DNA from: Rhizomucor pusillus
Lineage: Eukaryota; Mucoromycota; Mucoromycetes; Mucorales; Lichtheimiaceae
DNA length: 64,000 nucleotides
NCBI GenBank assembly: GCA_900175165.2
Contig: FWWN02000382.1
Span: forward strand, 28,208-92,207
Reading direction: 5' to 3'
Shown here: positions 34,579 to 47,699 of the stretch, piece by piece
How the letters are laid out: each line of letters opens with the position of its first letter
How positions within the stretch are numbered: the stretch's first letter is position 1
Made by a program: the position numbers and the translations under genes
Notes under the pieces: generated by a model
The model's database searches: none
The model's input: the letters and a program-made list of their open reading frames with translations, nothing else
Told to the model about the DNA's origin: nothing

Positions 34579-36203
34579 TTTGGAGGAGCAGCTTGGTTGC
34601 CAGGGACGACAGCATCCAAGAAATTTGGGTTTCGTTCGGAGCTACTGTAAACAACGTCTGGCACTTGACACTTTGTAGGCAGCTGGCCAGTTCATGGTGA
34701 GCTCACGCTGCTGCAACGTTGTTTGCGTCACAACCTTGTCAGCCTCTTCCACTGATCTGCTTTCCCTTTATGCGGCAGAAGGCTGGCTTCCTGGTAGCGA
34801 CAGAATCCTGCAGCACTTTAGGCTTCAAAGCACTGGTTGAGATAATGGTGCTCAGCTTTATTGCTTGGAGTCTAATAAACTTTGATCTACATCCAGCATT
34901 GTACTTTAGTGCCACGTATTTGTGTTCGGCTTGAGGACGTTTGGAGCAACTATATAGTACTGCTACTTTGCAAACTGATTTGTCTCCACGTTACAGAAAC
35001 TACATTTTGATCCATTGTGAAGATTAATTATCAAAACTTGGCAATGCATGCGCCTTTTAGAGCATTTTACGGAAAGTAATGGAGGACAGTAAGTAGTTTC
35101 TGTGTTTTTGAAAATTATTGTCCATTGCAACATTCTCTCGTGACAGCCAACTGCAAAGAAACGATAGAAATATTCATGTGTCAAAAATTGAATAGAGTCT
35201 GTCACACCACATCCTGACAACAATTTGTGGCAATGGGGGCACTCGAGAATATTATTACATCAGACACTGTAGCGTGTTTCAATATTCGGATAAATTCCAA
35301 TATTTGCCATCTATTCAAAGGAGCTGGAAAAAAGTGACGTGACAAAAGACTCGGCACTCCTCTCGCTGCTGCTGTTGCTCATCAGTTATAGAAATATGGT
35401 TCTACAATATTAGTCATACACATACGCCCTGTGGTTTCTTTTTACCCTTTGGAACAATAAGGGAAAAGGTTTTGAGAAAACGCATTATTCCTCCTTGAGG
35501 GTAAGGTAGCGGTTGGAACGTAGCGGGAAAACAAGGTTGATGGATTGTTGGGTAGATTTTCTCTTTGCAGTGATAATGGTGCCACGCTAGCATTTAAGAT
35601 TGTTCTAGACCCCCCACCTACCACCCGCTTTGGCGCCTAACCTTATGTGACACCGGCTCGGCTTTAGGGTATCCGGCGGTATGTAGCAGCAGGTGAAAAA
35701 GAAAAACGAACGTGCGTTCGTGCGTGGCGAGAGCTGGCTTGCGTTCGTTAGTAACTGGGTTAAAACTTTTTTGGGATTACAGATTTTCCAAGCCTCATTA
35801 GCTTTTTCTGTGCTTATTCCGCTTTCTTGCTCTTTACATTACCTTCTTATCTTCTTTTTCATATGAAAGTTTAAGCATGTGGAAAACTGACAGAGACTGA
35901 GCAGGACAAGCGGCGACACAGCGCACGAGCCCGCTCATTTCATTCGGATGTCTTTAGCGATCGACGCAATTTTTCAGAAACATGTGAAATTTTTAAGCAT
36001 GTGATGTAGTACGCTGATGAGCAAATATCTGCTTACCACAATTTATTACATATGCCAACGTTCATTTTTGACTAGATTGATAATACAAGGGGTAGGGGAA
36101 GGGGAATGCTTTCACTATGCCATCATTCCACGCGGTTGAGGTCCATGGACCACATGGACCAAAGATCGCTGCTGAAAATATATAGCGTGTGAAAGGATGG
36201 GCC

Positions 36204-36227
36204 GAGAGCGAGAGCGAGAGCGAGAGG
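36204..36227. repeat. (GAGAGC)n short tandem repeat
   Basis: About four units of a hexamer in the upstream region of the zinc-finger gene. Confidence 0.8.
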
Positions 36228-36458
36228 GGGAAACCGTGAGCAGAGGCTTGTGCCACAGTGCCACGCCTTGCTCCCTCCCCCAACTAATCCACGGACCCAA
36301 CCGGCTTTTTTGCGTGCTGTTTCCTGAGTGTCAATTCTCTCTCTGTGCGTGTGCATCTTTAGCACACGATAATAGCAATGCGGCCAACCCGACCGGAATT
36401 ACCATGTCAGCGATAATTTTTAATTGAGCAGCCCATTATCGATCAGAAAACCCCCAAG

Positions 36459-36468
36459 TATATAAATA
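36459..36468 (+). promoter_or_regulatory. TATA-like box of the zinc-finger gene
   Basis: TATATAAATA about 110 bp before the probable 5' UTR intron and 320 bp before the start codon. Spacing is reasonable for a TATA promoter with a CT-rich leader, but the transcription start is not known. Confidence 0.4.
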
Positions 36469-36574
36469 TAACGTTTCCATCACCACCGGGTTTCCCTTCC
36501 TCTTTCTTCTCCAACCCTCCCCTCTCCATACATATTTTTGCATACCCCCAGTATCTCTTATTACATTGCTATAG

Positions 36575-36643
36575 GTAAGTTTACTGCGCTGCTATTGCTT
36601 GTCCCATTCGACGCACATGATCTTGACAACGCATGACTTGTAG
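36575..36643 (+). other. probable 5' UTR intron
   Basis: GCTATAG|GTAAGT donor and CTTGTAG acceptor, 69 bp apart, in the leader upstream of the zinc-finger ORF. Inferred from consensus only. Confidence 0.45.
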
Positions 36644-36782
36644 ATCCGTGCACCTTTTGTATACGTGCGTATCACTCGCTCTCTCGCTCTCTTACCTTTT
36701 AAAATCCAGTTCTTCTTTACTACGCAACACATCCTCTATTCCTGAAACACCCAACAATAGCAACACAAAAATTTTTCTTGCT

Positions 36783-38376
36783 ATGAATGACATACACGGC
36801 TTCCCGAATACGGCAACTCCGTCCACGCCCGTGGATGATGCTTCGAACATGATGGCTTTTTGCACGACTGCAACAGGTTTGTCATATTCTTCAATTCTTT
36901 CTCTCTGTCTCTGTCTCTCTCTCTCTCTCGAGTTTGTTTAATCTAAAGCTTTCCAAACTTGATGACAGGCTATCCGCTCTGGACAACAACACCGTCTATT
37001 ACCATGAACACAACTATGACAACGCCGAAAGCTCCGGCTTTGGATGCTTACTATGCACCTCCACTACCTCTATCGCAACCGCAACCGCAACAACAATTAC
37101 AACAGCAACACTGGCAAGCGCTGTCGTCATCATCATCACCTTCATCATACTCCATCCATCGATCGACGATCTATGACACCGGCTATCCTTTGAACAGCAC
37201 TGCAGCAGCGGTAGCAGCAGCAGTAGCGCAGCAAGCGCCTGCAACCCATTACACTTCCTTTACAGATCCCATAGCTCAAGTATGCATCGACAGTTAATAC
37301 TTTCAACGAGAATATTAGCTTATTCATAACATTTTAACGTTAGAGCTCGCACGTGTCACCTGTGGCTACACCGAAAAGCGTTACTCAAGACATCCTGCAG
37401 CATGACCAGCAACAGCAACAGCAACAGCATCAGCAGCATATTCCTGCGAATTTGGATCATGCGATTCCTCCTTCCTCTTCCGATCCTTCTTCATCGTCGA
37501 CAGCGTGGCTATCGTTTCCCCCTCAATATGTCAACAGTGTTTCGCAAACATACATTCCCGCAGATCCCTTTAGTCAGTTTGTGTAAACCAGTAGCGGCTT
37601 CAGTCCGACCATCGTTTCCGCATCAACGGTACTCAACACCGAGTTTGCTTCTGCCCAAGACCGATTCTTGATGGCATCGTCGTCAGATCAATACACAGAA
37701 AGTAAATAGAAATTAGAGCAAGTTGGAAACCGAGGAACGAGGTAATTAATCACCATGTGTGTATATAGATCCCGGTTTCGCATCCACAGCCGACAACTCG
37801 GTCGTGTCAGATGAGGATCAATACTCTAGCAGGGACGACAACATCAACAAGGCTCTCGTTGCTGCTGAATCCAGAGACGCTGCTATACACGCGAGTAGCG
37901 ATGATGGCGATGAAGGTGAAATCCTGCACTGCCGCTGGGCCGAATGTACCATGCAAACACGAAGTCTACAACGACTTATCGCCCATGTTTCTGACATCCA
38001 CGTCGGCCGTGGCAAGCAAGCATACTACTGCGAATGGATCAACTGTCCTCGAAAAAATATGCCCTTCTCAAAACGACACAAGATGCACAATCATATGCGC
38101 ACGCACACAGGCGAGCGGCCTTTTGCTTGCAATGAAGACGGTTGTGATAAGCGTTTCTCGCGACTTGATTCGTTAAACACACATATCAAAACCCACTCTA
38201 GCGTAAAACCTTACGCCTGCTCTGTGCCTGGTTGCACGAAAGCCTATTTCCACTCTCGCTCCCTTCGCAAACACGCCAAAGTGCACCAGATCCAAAGAGA
38301 CCCACATGGTAAACGGAAACGAGCCGGTCGAAAGAAAAAAACAAGTATTATCGCAATCCTAAGAAAGACGACCTGA
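36783..38376 (+). CDS. C2H2 zinc-finger transcription factor with an in-frame stop
   Basis: Predicted nuclear DNA-binding regulator. Exons: 36783-36876, 36969-37279, 37344-37701, 37769-38376; about 456 codons. Exons 1-3 encode a low-complexity Gln/Ser/Pro/Ala-rich region, a typical activation domain. Exon 4 encodes an acidic stretch and then four C2H2 fingers (about residues 305-420): CRWAECTMQT..HVSDIH, CEWINCPRK..HMRTH, CNEDGCDKRFSR..HIKTH and CSVPGCTKAYFHS..HAKVH. The first two have the GLI/ZIC-like CxWxxC form, and the C-terminus is Lys/Arg-rich. Exon 3 is interrupted by TAA at 37584-37586, but the same frame stays open on both sides and splices in phase into exon 4. This may be a missed small intron, a sequence error, readthrough, or a real nonsense mutation. 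Target genes unknown. Confidence 0.75.
36899..36930. repeat. (CT)n-rich tract inside intron 1 of the zinc-finger gene
   Basis: CT/TCTG dinucleotide run within the intron at 36877-36968. Confidence 0.85.
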
Positions 38377-38936
38377 CGACAGTCCCAAATGTTAAAGTAT
38401 TGGGGCTCAGTTACTACTACGATCATCATCTATATCATTACTATATATATACATATATACATTTATATACCCATATCCCCCACCTCAACCTTTGCTTATC
38501 CGAGCTTGACTTTCGCTGTTATTGTAAACCTTGTTTCGTACACATTATGGTCCGTGCATACTCACATCCTCCTTTACGCTCATTCTCTCGCTCCATTCAT
38601 CCTTCTTTCCTTCCCATGTACCCTTTTTGCTTGTTCCACTTTCTATGACAACAATTATATCCTTATATTCTTCTACAGCTGCTACTTCTCTTCTAGTCAT
38701 TTTGGGTGAAGTTTTCTTTTCTTGATCTTCTTGTGTATGTATTACTATTGATTAAAAAATGGGTTTAGTCTCATTGTTCAAAAGTAAATTCGCGGATAAG
38801 CATTCGCTTAAACGCTTTTCAATCGCCATAAGCTTCAAACACATGAAAGCCTTTATTTTTCTACATTTACAAATGAGACCGAAAGCATCGCTATAAATAT
38901 CAATTTTAACTATATACGGCTAGCTGGGCATCGTGA
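38377..38936. other. convergent intergenic region
   Basis: 3' UTRs of the zinc-finger gene (+) and the chitin synthase gene (-). AT-rich with a short TATATACATATA stretch. No gene recognised. Confidence 0.6.
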
Positions 38937-41900
38937 TCAACGGTCCTGTTGGGATTGCCTTGTACTCGCATACATGCGTCTGGGACTATTATTATTACTA
39001 GTGCTAATGGTAGGGATGGTAGGCGTTGATAAAGATGCCTGAGGCCGCTGGACGGCATCGTCCGCCAGACTCAAAGATGTTCCAGAACAATGAGCGGATA
39101 GTCGCTTGGGGCCGGCAACCACTGCTACTGCTGCTCGTGAGCCATGGAAAGAATGAGATTGATATAATGGATGCGGACGTGCCGGTGGTGGAGGTGCCGG
39201 TGGAGATGGCGTTCCTGAAAATTTTGCTGGCGAGGATCGCCGTTGAGAAACGAGCATAGGTAACGCCTCGCTGCTGCTGTTACTGGATCCTACAGTGGAA
39301 TCGCTTGCCATTTGCTGCTGTTGCTGTTGGGATTTCAATATAACACTTTCGCGGTAAATATCCATTGGACTGTTGCGCCCGACATTTTCAAAGAATCGAG
39401 GAGGTGCTATGTTTTGTTCAATTGCAGCCTTGATCCGTCGTTCCTTTTCAAAATCAGCCCATCGCTTCATAGTAATGAGAGTACTATCGAATTCGCCATC
39501 CTTGTCGCCGTGTCCGTGCTTTTCATTGTCCCCGGAGCCTTCCACTTTGCGTGTATCGCCCCATGAAAAGTCGTCAAAGTGCCAGTATGCATACGTCGGC
39601 AAGACGAAGTTCCAAATCGGTAGCGAAAATAGATAGATAAGCATCCATCCAATGTACACAATTTTGCGGCTTGTCATGACAATCAGAACAGCAGGTAAGC
39701 CGAGGATCAATGCGAGCAAGATCAAGGGTATAATGGCCGGTTGACCAAGAATAGCAAGCACGATCAAATAAATGGTAAAGGAAATGGCGGCTGGAAGTGC
39801 AAGCGTACCAACCAGTTCCATGAAAACCACAAATTGCATCGAAAAGCAGAAAGTTCCGCACAAATCTCGTACGAGCACAAGTTCCATCAAGTTGTGAATG
39901 GTAGAATTGATCCACCGTCGACGCTGTGAAAGCAAAACCCTGAAACTATCTGGCACCACCGTCTTGCACCTATTATCATTACAATTTAGATAATTGCATA
40001 TTAACTTTTGCAGCTTTCCGAATACTGTACTTACACAGCTTGAGGTACGAACATCATTTTGCGACTGGGGAATGTACGCAACATCAAGGTCGATAAGTAG
40101 CGATCTTCGCCAAGCAGCAACAAATTCTTCTTGTGCAATGTATCGACCACGTTCTCGGAATAGTGTTCTACAACGTCAGGATTCGCCAAAATAGGTACCC
40201 AGTAGCCTTGTGGTCCCTTGGGTGCCTTGATGCGGTACATGCAGAAGCAACCAGGCAGGCACGTGACGCCACCAAAAATGGATTCGAATGCTTTGCTTTG
40301 ATGATGTGAGATGTAATACTCAAAAACTATCGTTATCATTTGATCGTTACTTTCTTATATGAACATTCACATCTCCAAAGTACCTACCTTGGATCATGCT
40401 TACCCAACTTGCTGTCTTGTTGGCAATCCTGGTTTCTCCACATAGGCCGGATATCTCCGGATCTTTCACAGCGCACGATACGAGCCGCGACAGGGCATCA
40501 GGGAACAGTTTTGTATCAGCATCCACCATGAGCATCAGCTCGTATTTATCCGGTGGTATTCCAGTGAGCCGCCAGAAACTATTAAAGAGTTCATACTCCA
40601 TGGTAGTCATACGCTCGTCAAATAGGACTTTTTGCATGAACTGCATCAAGATAATTTGCGAATCACGTTTTCCACGGTTGCCAGGTTTTGCTTCTTTCTT
40701 TGCTATCTCATCCGGTGTACCTCCACATTTCACAACGGTTATCATCGGAACTCGCTGCTGATGCTCTGTTGACACCGTTGTATCGTCGTAGTCATAAAAT
40801 CCAGCGTACACTTTGGCCATATTGTGGCGTTTTGCGCCGTCGGCAATGGCGACGTACGATTGTGGTTCAACAACCTCCGCTGGGACAAGAAGATCTTTCA
40901 TCATTGATACGCAAACATCCGGTGTGGAGATGGATTCGCCGTGACCCGTTACAAGGCCGTCGCAAACAACGAGGATGATCTTGTGAGAGTTTGGATAGTC
41001 GCTCGTGGCTATAGAGTCAAGTGTTGTTCGAATACCGTCATAGCCTTCCGAGTAACAGGTAACAAGACATATAGTGTGCGTTAGCGGATAGTTGAATGGC
41101 ATATAGCTAGAAGGCGGCTGTGGGATCACAAACGGCGAGAGAGGGAATGGGCATGTCGGTGTAGTGTTTGTGATAGTCTCGCCACCACTGTGGCTATGGT
41201 TGTCAGAAGATGAGATCGACGAGCGACGGATACTCATGGCGGTAGCAGGCAGATTTCGCGAAGAGGACGTAGGTGATGGAGTATACATCATATAGGACGA
41301 TCGTCGAGGTGCAGTAAAATCCTCCAATGCACTATTTTTATTTTTTGAAAATATTTAGAACATGCATGCATTGATGGTTGCCAGAAAATCTCCCTCAATT
41401 TCTTACCTTGAAGGCGATTTCCAGCTTGGTGTTGATGCAGGTCTATCGGCATCAAAACGAGTGGAATTTGGAAGTGGCTGTGTAAAGCGCGATGTCTGCG
41501 GGAGGATGCTGCGTCGTTTGGCGAGTGGAGAGTACGGAGAAGTAGGTCTGTTACTAGCTGGCGGAAAAGGTGCAGATGTGTAGATGTCACGGGTCCACCG
41601 TTCAAGCTCGGCCTCGCGTTGCATTCGAGCCGCATAGGAACGGCTTTCTTTAAAGTTACCAAGGCGCCAGCTAAGGAACCATCCAAAGATAACGGCCAAA
41701 CCAAAACGGGTCACAATGACCCCCAGAATGACCACAAGCGACAGGTACAGTACAATTTCCGATGCCATGCAGCCAATGCTCAGGGATTCAAGAGAACCGA
41801 CCTTGATTAGCGTTGCTAGGCATTTGGCTTCGTCGGCCCAGTTTGTCCCATGGATACGCGTACTCGATATATACCGCGTCATATCTCTGCTGCCGAAAGC

Positions 41901-43381
41901 AGACATGTCGTTTAAAATTTGCTGCACAAGACTTGTTGATGAGATGTTATATTTTGTAGGAGACAGCAACTGTAACAAGCGCAGATCCAGAACATCCCTG
42001 CGTTTTTCATGCAAGTACCCGTGTAAGTATACGCTTCAAAAGTATAATTTTCCCAAAAATAGCTAAAGAAATCCATGATTCTTTTCGTTTACCCGTTGTA
42101 CACCATCAAGTGGGATTTTGATTGAATGTCCTTCCAGTCGTAATACACGCGAGATGCCTTGTGATAGCCGCCCTTGACACTGGGAGCGCCGTTCGCCTGA
42201 AAGCTCGCATAAGTATTGCGTGCCGTCTGCGATAAGTGGCAGGGAGCTGTGGCGGAACTGATTGCCAAGTTTTGAACCTCCGCAGTTTCTGGATTAAACA
42301 TTTTGCATGGAAAGTAGACGGGAGAAGCATTTGTGGTCTGTTCTTGATCAGCAAAGGAGGAGCCATAGAGGGAGCTGCTATAAGTCGAGGATTGCCGCCG
42401 AGGGCGGAATACGTCGGTGCATACATGAGAATTGATATCTTGAAATAGAAACGAGGCGTCCATTCCACCAGCATTGATGGGCGCATAGAGCACATTTGTG
42501 GGGTCGCTTGTTTCCCCGGGAATTGGGGGATGGCTATTCCAATCCGCTAGCATGTATGCCCATCCACTAATAATAAGGTATCCCTGGCTGACAGAACCCC
42601 CTGGGACACTGGAAGGAGACGCGGGACATACCGTTTGGGTGAATCCGAACGTGAGAAATCCGACAAAGCCCATGACAAGCAAAATGCAGGATACCAGGCC
42701 AATCTTTTCACGCCATGCCATTCGTGCCGGCCCCTCTGGAATACCTTTTTGTTACCATCATTAGCCGGCTGCTTTCTTCCTCAATATCAAAAATAAAAAG
42801 ATCCATTGCTACCGCTGTTGTCTGTATTTACCAAAACAACCGAGTACTGGGCCGGGGATGCAGCAAGTCAGTAATCGACAATAAATCTTCCATAGATCGC
42901 AGGATTTGGATCGAATGCAAAAGCAGATACGGTCATGATTATGTGAAATAACGCTACTTCGCTCGACTGCACCAACGACACCTTGATCCTTGTCATCCTC
43001 GTCTTCAAGACCGCTGAGTTTGCCATCACGACCAAGGATGCTTTGGCTGCGTCGCAGAGGATCGAGACGGCCGTTGGATGCGCGTCGTGCAGCGGCGTAT
43101 CTTTTCGTGACCGTCGCCCCGCCTCCTCCTCCCTCTTGTTGTTGCTGTTGCTGGTGGCGGTGTTGTCGACTAGTAGAGAAAGCTGTGGCTGTCTGAGCTG
43201 CATGCTGACGATAGTGATACTGCCGATTAGTTCCATCCATTCTTTCACGCTCAGGTCGTACAAGCGATTTTTGGCGCCGTGCAGGAGATAAAGGAGAGGG
43301 CTGGTCATTCAATTGTGCTGATATTCCGTCACGATTCAGAGCTGGTGTATACGAAGGAGTTTCTCCTCGTGGAGAACTCAT
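38937..43381 (-). CDS. class IV chitin synthase (Chs3-like)
   Basis: Plasma-membrane glycosyltransferase polymerising UDP-GlcNAc into cell-wall chitin. Exons (minus): 43381-42832, 42744-42093, 41997-41407, 41331-40388, 40326-40035, 39969-38937; 1353 residues. Domains: a hydrophilic N-terminus with poly-Gln/poly-Gly; membrane helices and a cytochrome-b5-like region (about 185-405; [30 protein letters not shown]); a long loop; then the GT2 catalytic core with MVDADTK (about 875), [31 protein letters not shown] and [13 protein letters not shown] (about 1025-1037), and three or more C-terminal helices. No myosin motor, which excludes classes V and VII. The acceptor at 41997 was chosen over an upstream one because it restores NGDVLDL. 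The C-terminal tail is Ser/Pro/Gln-rich. The class is confident; the biological isoform is not. Confidence 0.93.
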
Positions 43382-45350
43382 GACGATAAACTACACAAAA
43401 GGAGAAAGGACAAAAATCGAATTACAGTAGTAGTTGTATCGATAATTGCTGATAGGAATTAATCAAGCAAGCAAGTCTAGCAGCAGAAAGAGAAAAAAGG
43501 AGAGAATGATAGTAACGAAAGAGAGAGAGAGAGGGAAACAAGTCGAATGATTTTAAATTAAGGAGAGATCTTTGCAAATCGGATGCAGGCACATTGTGCG
43601 TGCTTGTGCAAGTGAATACGTACGCGTAAGTATGTTTATACACGCGCAGGGCTTGTTCCCTTTCTTCTTTTGTTTCCTTTGCCGAATGCGTGTACCTGTG
43701 TACATATTTGGGTGGTGAGCGCGAGAGCCTGGGATGTGTTCCACGCTCTCGTGTCTCCTAAGTGGCACTTGGCGCAGTTAGGTTAAAAAAGGGTATACAG
43801 TTGGAAGAAAACGGAAACCCACGCGAGCAGATACAAGAATGGTGAGTGGATAGAAGAAGCTAACGTAAACTCTATACAGTTCCTATGGCTTGCAGATGAT
43901 GCACGGTGTTGCAGCACACGGCAGCTGCGGCATCAAAGTGGCTCAATACAACGCCATGACCCAGGCACGTTGGCGAATTTTAATCTGCAATCACATCACT
44001 TTCCGTTTGGACACAATCATCAGCCATAATTGCTTTTATGCATTGAAGAGTATTAATGATAGCAAAACAAAACGCAATTACCTTCATCCCTGCTTGCTGT
44101 AACCGTGCCTAACATGTGAGAATCCTAAATTCTTCTCTTTTCGCAGCATCTTACTATCTGAAACACGAGATACTTGCAGAACATTCTTCAGAACTTTTCA
44201 ATTGTAGACTACAGGCAGGATTTTCTTTCATTAGGGCAGGTGCATAAGAGAAGCAAATGAGAGCCGTAACCGCAGATTTGTTCAAGTCTAAAATAAAATG
44301 CGGGTACTACCCATAAAACGGAAGCTGTTTCGTAAACAAGGCCACCCACAGAGCATATTGTTCTCGCTCAAGGTTGCATGAACGTTAGTTCCGCATTTAA
44401 CCAAGTTGTACATGCATGATATGTAGATGAAAAGCACATTGAGACATGATTTACTCGTTGTCTTACTAGAGAGCTAACGTATTTTCAACCATACATACAA
44501 GGAGTGACAGAAGTTACAAATTGTAAAGAAATCTTGTTGGACGGTCAAGCCAAGTAATTAACTGCACAACCTTTGTATGTATCTCATGGACCACTTTTGA
44601 GGATTTTACATATATGTTTCTGTTGCGTCGAAACTGTCCAGGTGGATGTTGGCTTACGAAAGTTCCATTCAATACATAGTGTTCACGGCCACTGATGTCT
44701 TAATATAGTCGCAGATATCTTCAATGTTGTGGAGTCTTCAACCTTGCGAAGCATCTGTAAGAGCTCGCTTTCTGGAATGAGTACGATGAATAATAACTGC
44801 ATGCTTCCAGTAACAAGTCTGACTTCAATCCTGTCAGATAGGCAGGCCTCAATACGGAAATAGCCTCACTCTCCTAGTCCAGAGGTTGCAACGCCTTGCT
44901 ATATTCATCGTCGATATTGTCTTTAAAATCATCTCGTGACTCGGAAAGTTGTGAGCGCATGGTGTCGATAGTGACTATCGGTCAGGAATTCCAACTGTAA
45001 ATAATGGAAGAAATTATATACCACAGGAATAATTAGTTGTCAATACGGAAGAAGGGAATCTTGACAGTTACATTGTCCTACCTTTTGTTTTGCTGTGCCC
45101 CTTAAAAAGAGCACCGGCCAACGACAACCTCCTTTATTCGAATGAACCTCGTTTCCGGGACGTCCCATGCACGGCGCGCGCTCCAAAAGCATCCGGCAGT
45201 CCGGGAAACGGACACTGGCACGTGTCGGGTGGTACAAGCGACCGCCCGTCTCTCCAGCTTTTTTCCTTAGCACGTTGTTCGTCTCTTCTTTCCCTCGCTC
45301 TCTTCTTCGTTCTTCTTTTTCATCACTGGACTTGACAACAATCACCTGCA
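43382..45350. other. 2 kb divergent region, chitin synthase / epimerase promoters
   Basis: GA-repeat (43518-43533) in the chitin synthase leader. Around 44683-44960 the minus strand carries two short coding-like ORFs that I cannot assign. A GC-rich promoter-like block with CACGTG near 45218 precedes the epimerase start. Confidence 0.45.
43518..43533. repeat. (GA)n short microsatellite
   Basis: GA dinucleotide run in the 5' leader of the chitin synthase gene. Confidence 0.8.
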
Positions 45351-46952
45351 ATGACCGCTTCTGACTGCTCGGTCCTTGTCCTCGGAGGAGTCGGCTTCAT
45401 TGGACGGCACTTTGTGCACTACCTTGTCACCAACAACTTGGCAAAGCATATCTGCGTTGTTGACAAGGTTTTGCCACAAACAGCTTACTTGTCCGAGGCG
45501 CACAAGGCTTCTTTTCAAAAAGTCGAATTCAAGCAAGCCAATCTTATGAATCCTGGTAAGTGCTTTTAACGTTTCTAGTTGTATATATACTCTATTGACA
45601 AAGAGGGTTAGCATCCGTTGAAAGCTGCTTTGCACGCGAGGATGGTACCGAATTCGATTATGTTTTCAACTTTGCAGCAGAAACAAAATACTCTCAAGTG
45701 CCAGAGGTAACAATATATAACTTGATAGCTGCGCATGTACAAAGGGAATTGACATGCAAATAAACCTGACATTTAAGGTTTATCATGAACGTATTTATCA
45801 AGTATCCGTCAACTGTGCAAAAGAGGCTGCAAAGCGACATGTCAAGGCATTTGTCGCAGTGTCAACTGCAGAAATATACGACGCAGACCAGGTAAAGACA
45901 AGAAGCAAGCTAATTGCATTGACAAGAACCGCAAACCAAACTAAGCTCCCTACGGTTTTTGATAGGGTTCATCCACTGAGGAGTCTAAAATCAACCCTTG
46001 GACTGAGATCGGCAAGTACAAATACAAAGCAGAGCAGGCACTGCAGCAAATTGAGGGGTAAGTCGTTGTGCCAGGATGAAACAAGAGAGAGGTAGTCAGA
46101 AAGAAAGAGGAAGGATAGTGTAACTAACCTAAACTATATACCGTTTGCACACACAGATTGAATCTTATTATCCTGCGACCAGCGGTCGTGTATGGACCTG
46201 GGGCATTGTTGGGCTTGAGTAAGATTTTGGGGTTATGAAAACGGAGATAGTGTAAACTCACAATGAACCATATTAGCTCCACGTCTGATCATCGGTCGAG
46301 TTTATAAGCATTTGAATGAGGAAATGAAGCTGTTGTGGTCAAAGGATCTGAAGCTAAACACTGTTCAAGTCGAGGACATGGCCAGAGCATGCTGGCATAC
46401 GGCGGATTGGTATACCAAGACTGGAAGGAAACCTGAAGATCCTACACCCATATTCAATGTGGCGGATAAACAGGATACAGGTATGTAAAAAGTGTTTATA
46501 TCACCAAAGAAATATAGTAACACGAGCGTTTGCAGACCAAGAGACGATCAACAAGCTACTGCGGGAAATTTTCGGAATCGAAACAGGATATCACGGCAGC
46601 GTCGTATCCAGCTTTGCAAAAGTAAGTGTACAACAAAGTAGAAATGCAGATTATAATAAGCTAAGAGATAACTGTGCATTTATAGCTCAATCTGAACTCT
46701 GTCACTGATGACGTCAATGAGAAACATTTGGCGCCTTGGGCTGAGTTACTGAAAAAATCTGACATCAAAGTGTCGCCACTGTCGCCATACCTCGATGAAG
46801 AGCTACTCTCCAACCACGCTCTATCTGTGGACGGCACCAAAATTGAAAGAGAGACTGGTTTCACGTACAATGTGCCGAAGCTGACAAAGGAAAAACTTGT
46901 GGAAATCATTGATGGATACAAGGCATTGAACGTGTGGCCTGCCGACGACTGA
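45351..46952 (+). CDS. NAD-dependent epimerase/dehydratase (extended SDR) family protein
   Basis: Rossmann-fold oxidoreductase, probably soluble. Exons: 45351-45555, 45612-45706, 45778-45891, 45966-46057, 46157-46218, 46277-46480, 46536-46621, 46686-46952; 374 residues. The N-terminal NAD(P) loop GGVGFIG (G12, G15, G18 spacing GxxGxxG), the FNFAAETKYSQ and FVAVSTAEIY strands, the active-site region GKYKYKAEQ (YxxxK) and LIILRPAVVYGPG all fit extended SDR enzymes. HLNEEMKLLWSKDLKLNTVQVEDMA resembles a group of uncharacterised fungal epimerase-like proteins. The substrate cannot be inferred. The eight-exon model keeps phase throughout. Confidence 0.85.
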
Positions 46953-47699
46953 TATACCTGTCTGTACGATAGCAGCGCCACGAGAGCTGCTAAACCACGG
47001 ATTTAAATACCTTTCTTTCTATCCTTTCCCATCTCTTCTATCTCTCGCCCATTTTTTTCTTTCAAGCCGCATTTTCGTATGTTTAGCTTGCCAGAAAGAA
47101 AATATTAAATGATGACGACGCCGGCCGTTCTTCTCTTGATTTCTCTATGCTATTTCCCTCGTTTGGCTTGTGCACATGTAGTTATTGTTCCACAACATTT
47201 GTTGTGCACTGGTAGATCTTTAGGTGACAACTGTGTACCAATCCCATCGAATATCTTGACAGACAGTACAACGTAGCAAGACCGTGCTGGACCGCAAACT
47301 GATCGAGAAACATAGTCACGGTCATATCCATGGAGATGGACCTATATTTGAAAACAATGCGACATACTTGCTGTATGAAAAAGTCTGCGAAAATGGAAGG
47401 CTCGGGAACACATAGTAAATACGTGCTTGCACGCGAAGCTAAAATTCATGGCTACTCACTCATATTCTCCTTCATTCACGTAAATTATCAAAGTACAAGC
47501 TCGATTCTTCCCATTTTAATGCTAGCAATGATTAGTCTGGATTCATCTATTTTGCTTTTTAACGATATAAATATTATGGGATGAAAGGTTGGGATTGCAG
47601 GGGCGCGCAACCTTCTCCATTTGAAGCCGGCCCCTGAATTCGGATTCTTTGCTACTGCTACTCGCACACACCCTCCTGTCAAAAAGGATCATCATTGAG
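46953..47699. other. intergenic region, ERG8 promoter
   Basis: No gene recognised. Short open stretches here lack splice or motif support. Confidence 0.55.

Larger units (their letters stand above)
34579..36782. other. 2.2 kb divergent promoter region
   Basis: Between COX20 (-) and the zinc-finger gene (+). No gene recognised. The right part holds a GAGAGC repeat (36204-36227), a TATA-like box near 36460 and a probable 5' UTR intron (36575-36643). Confidence 0.55.
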
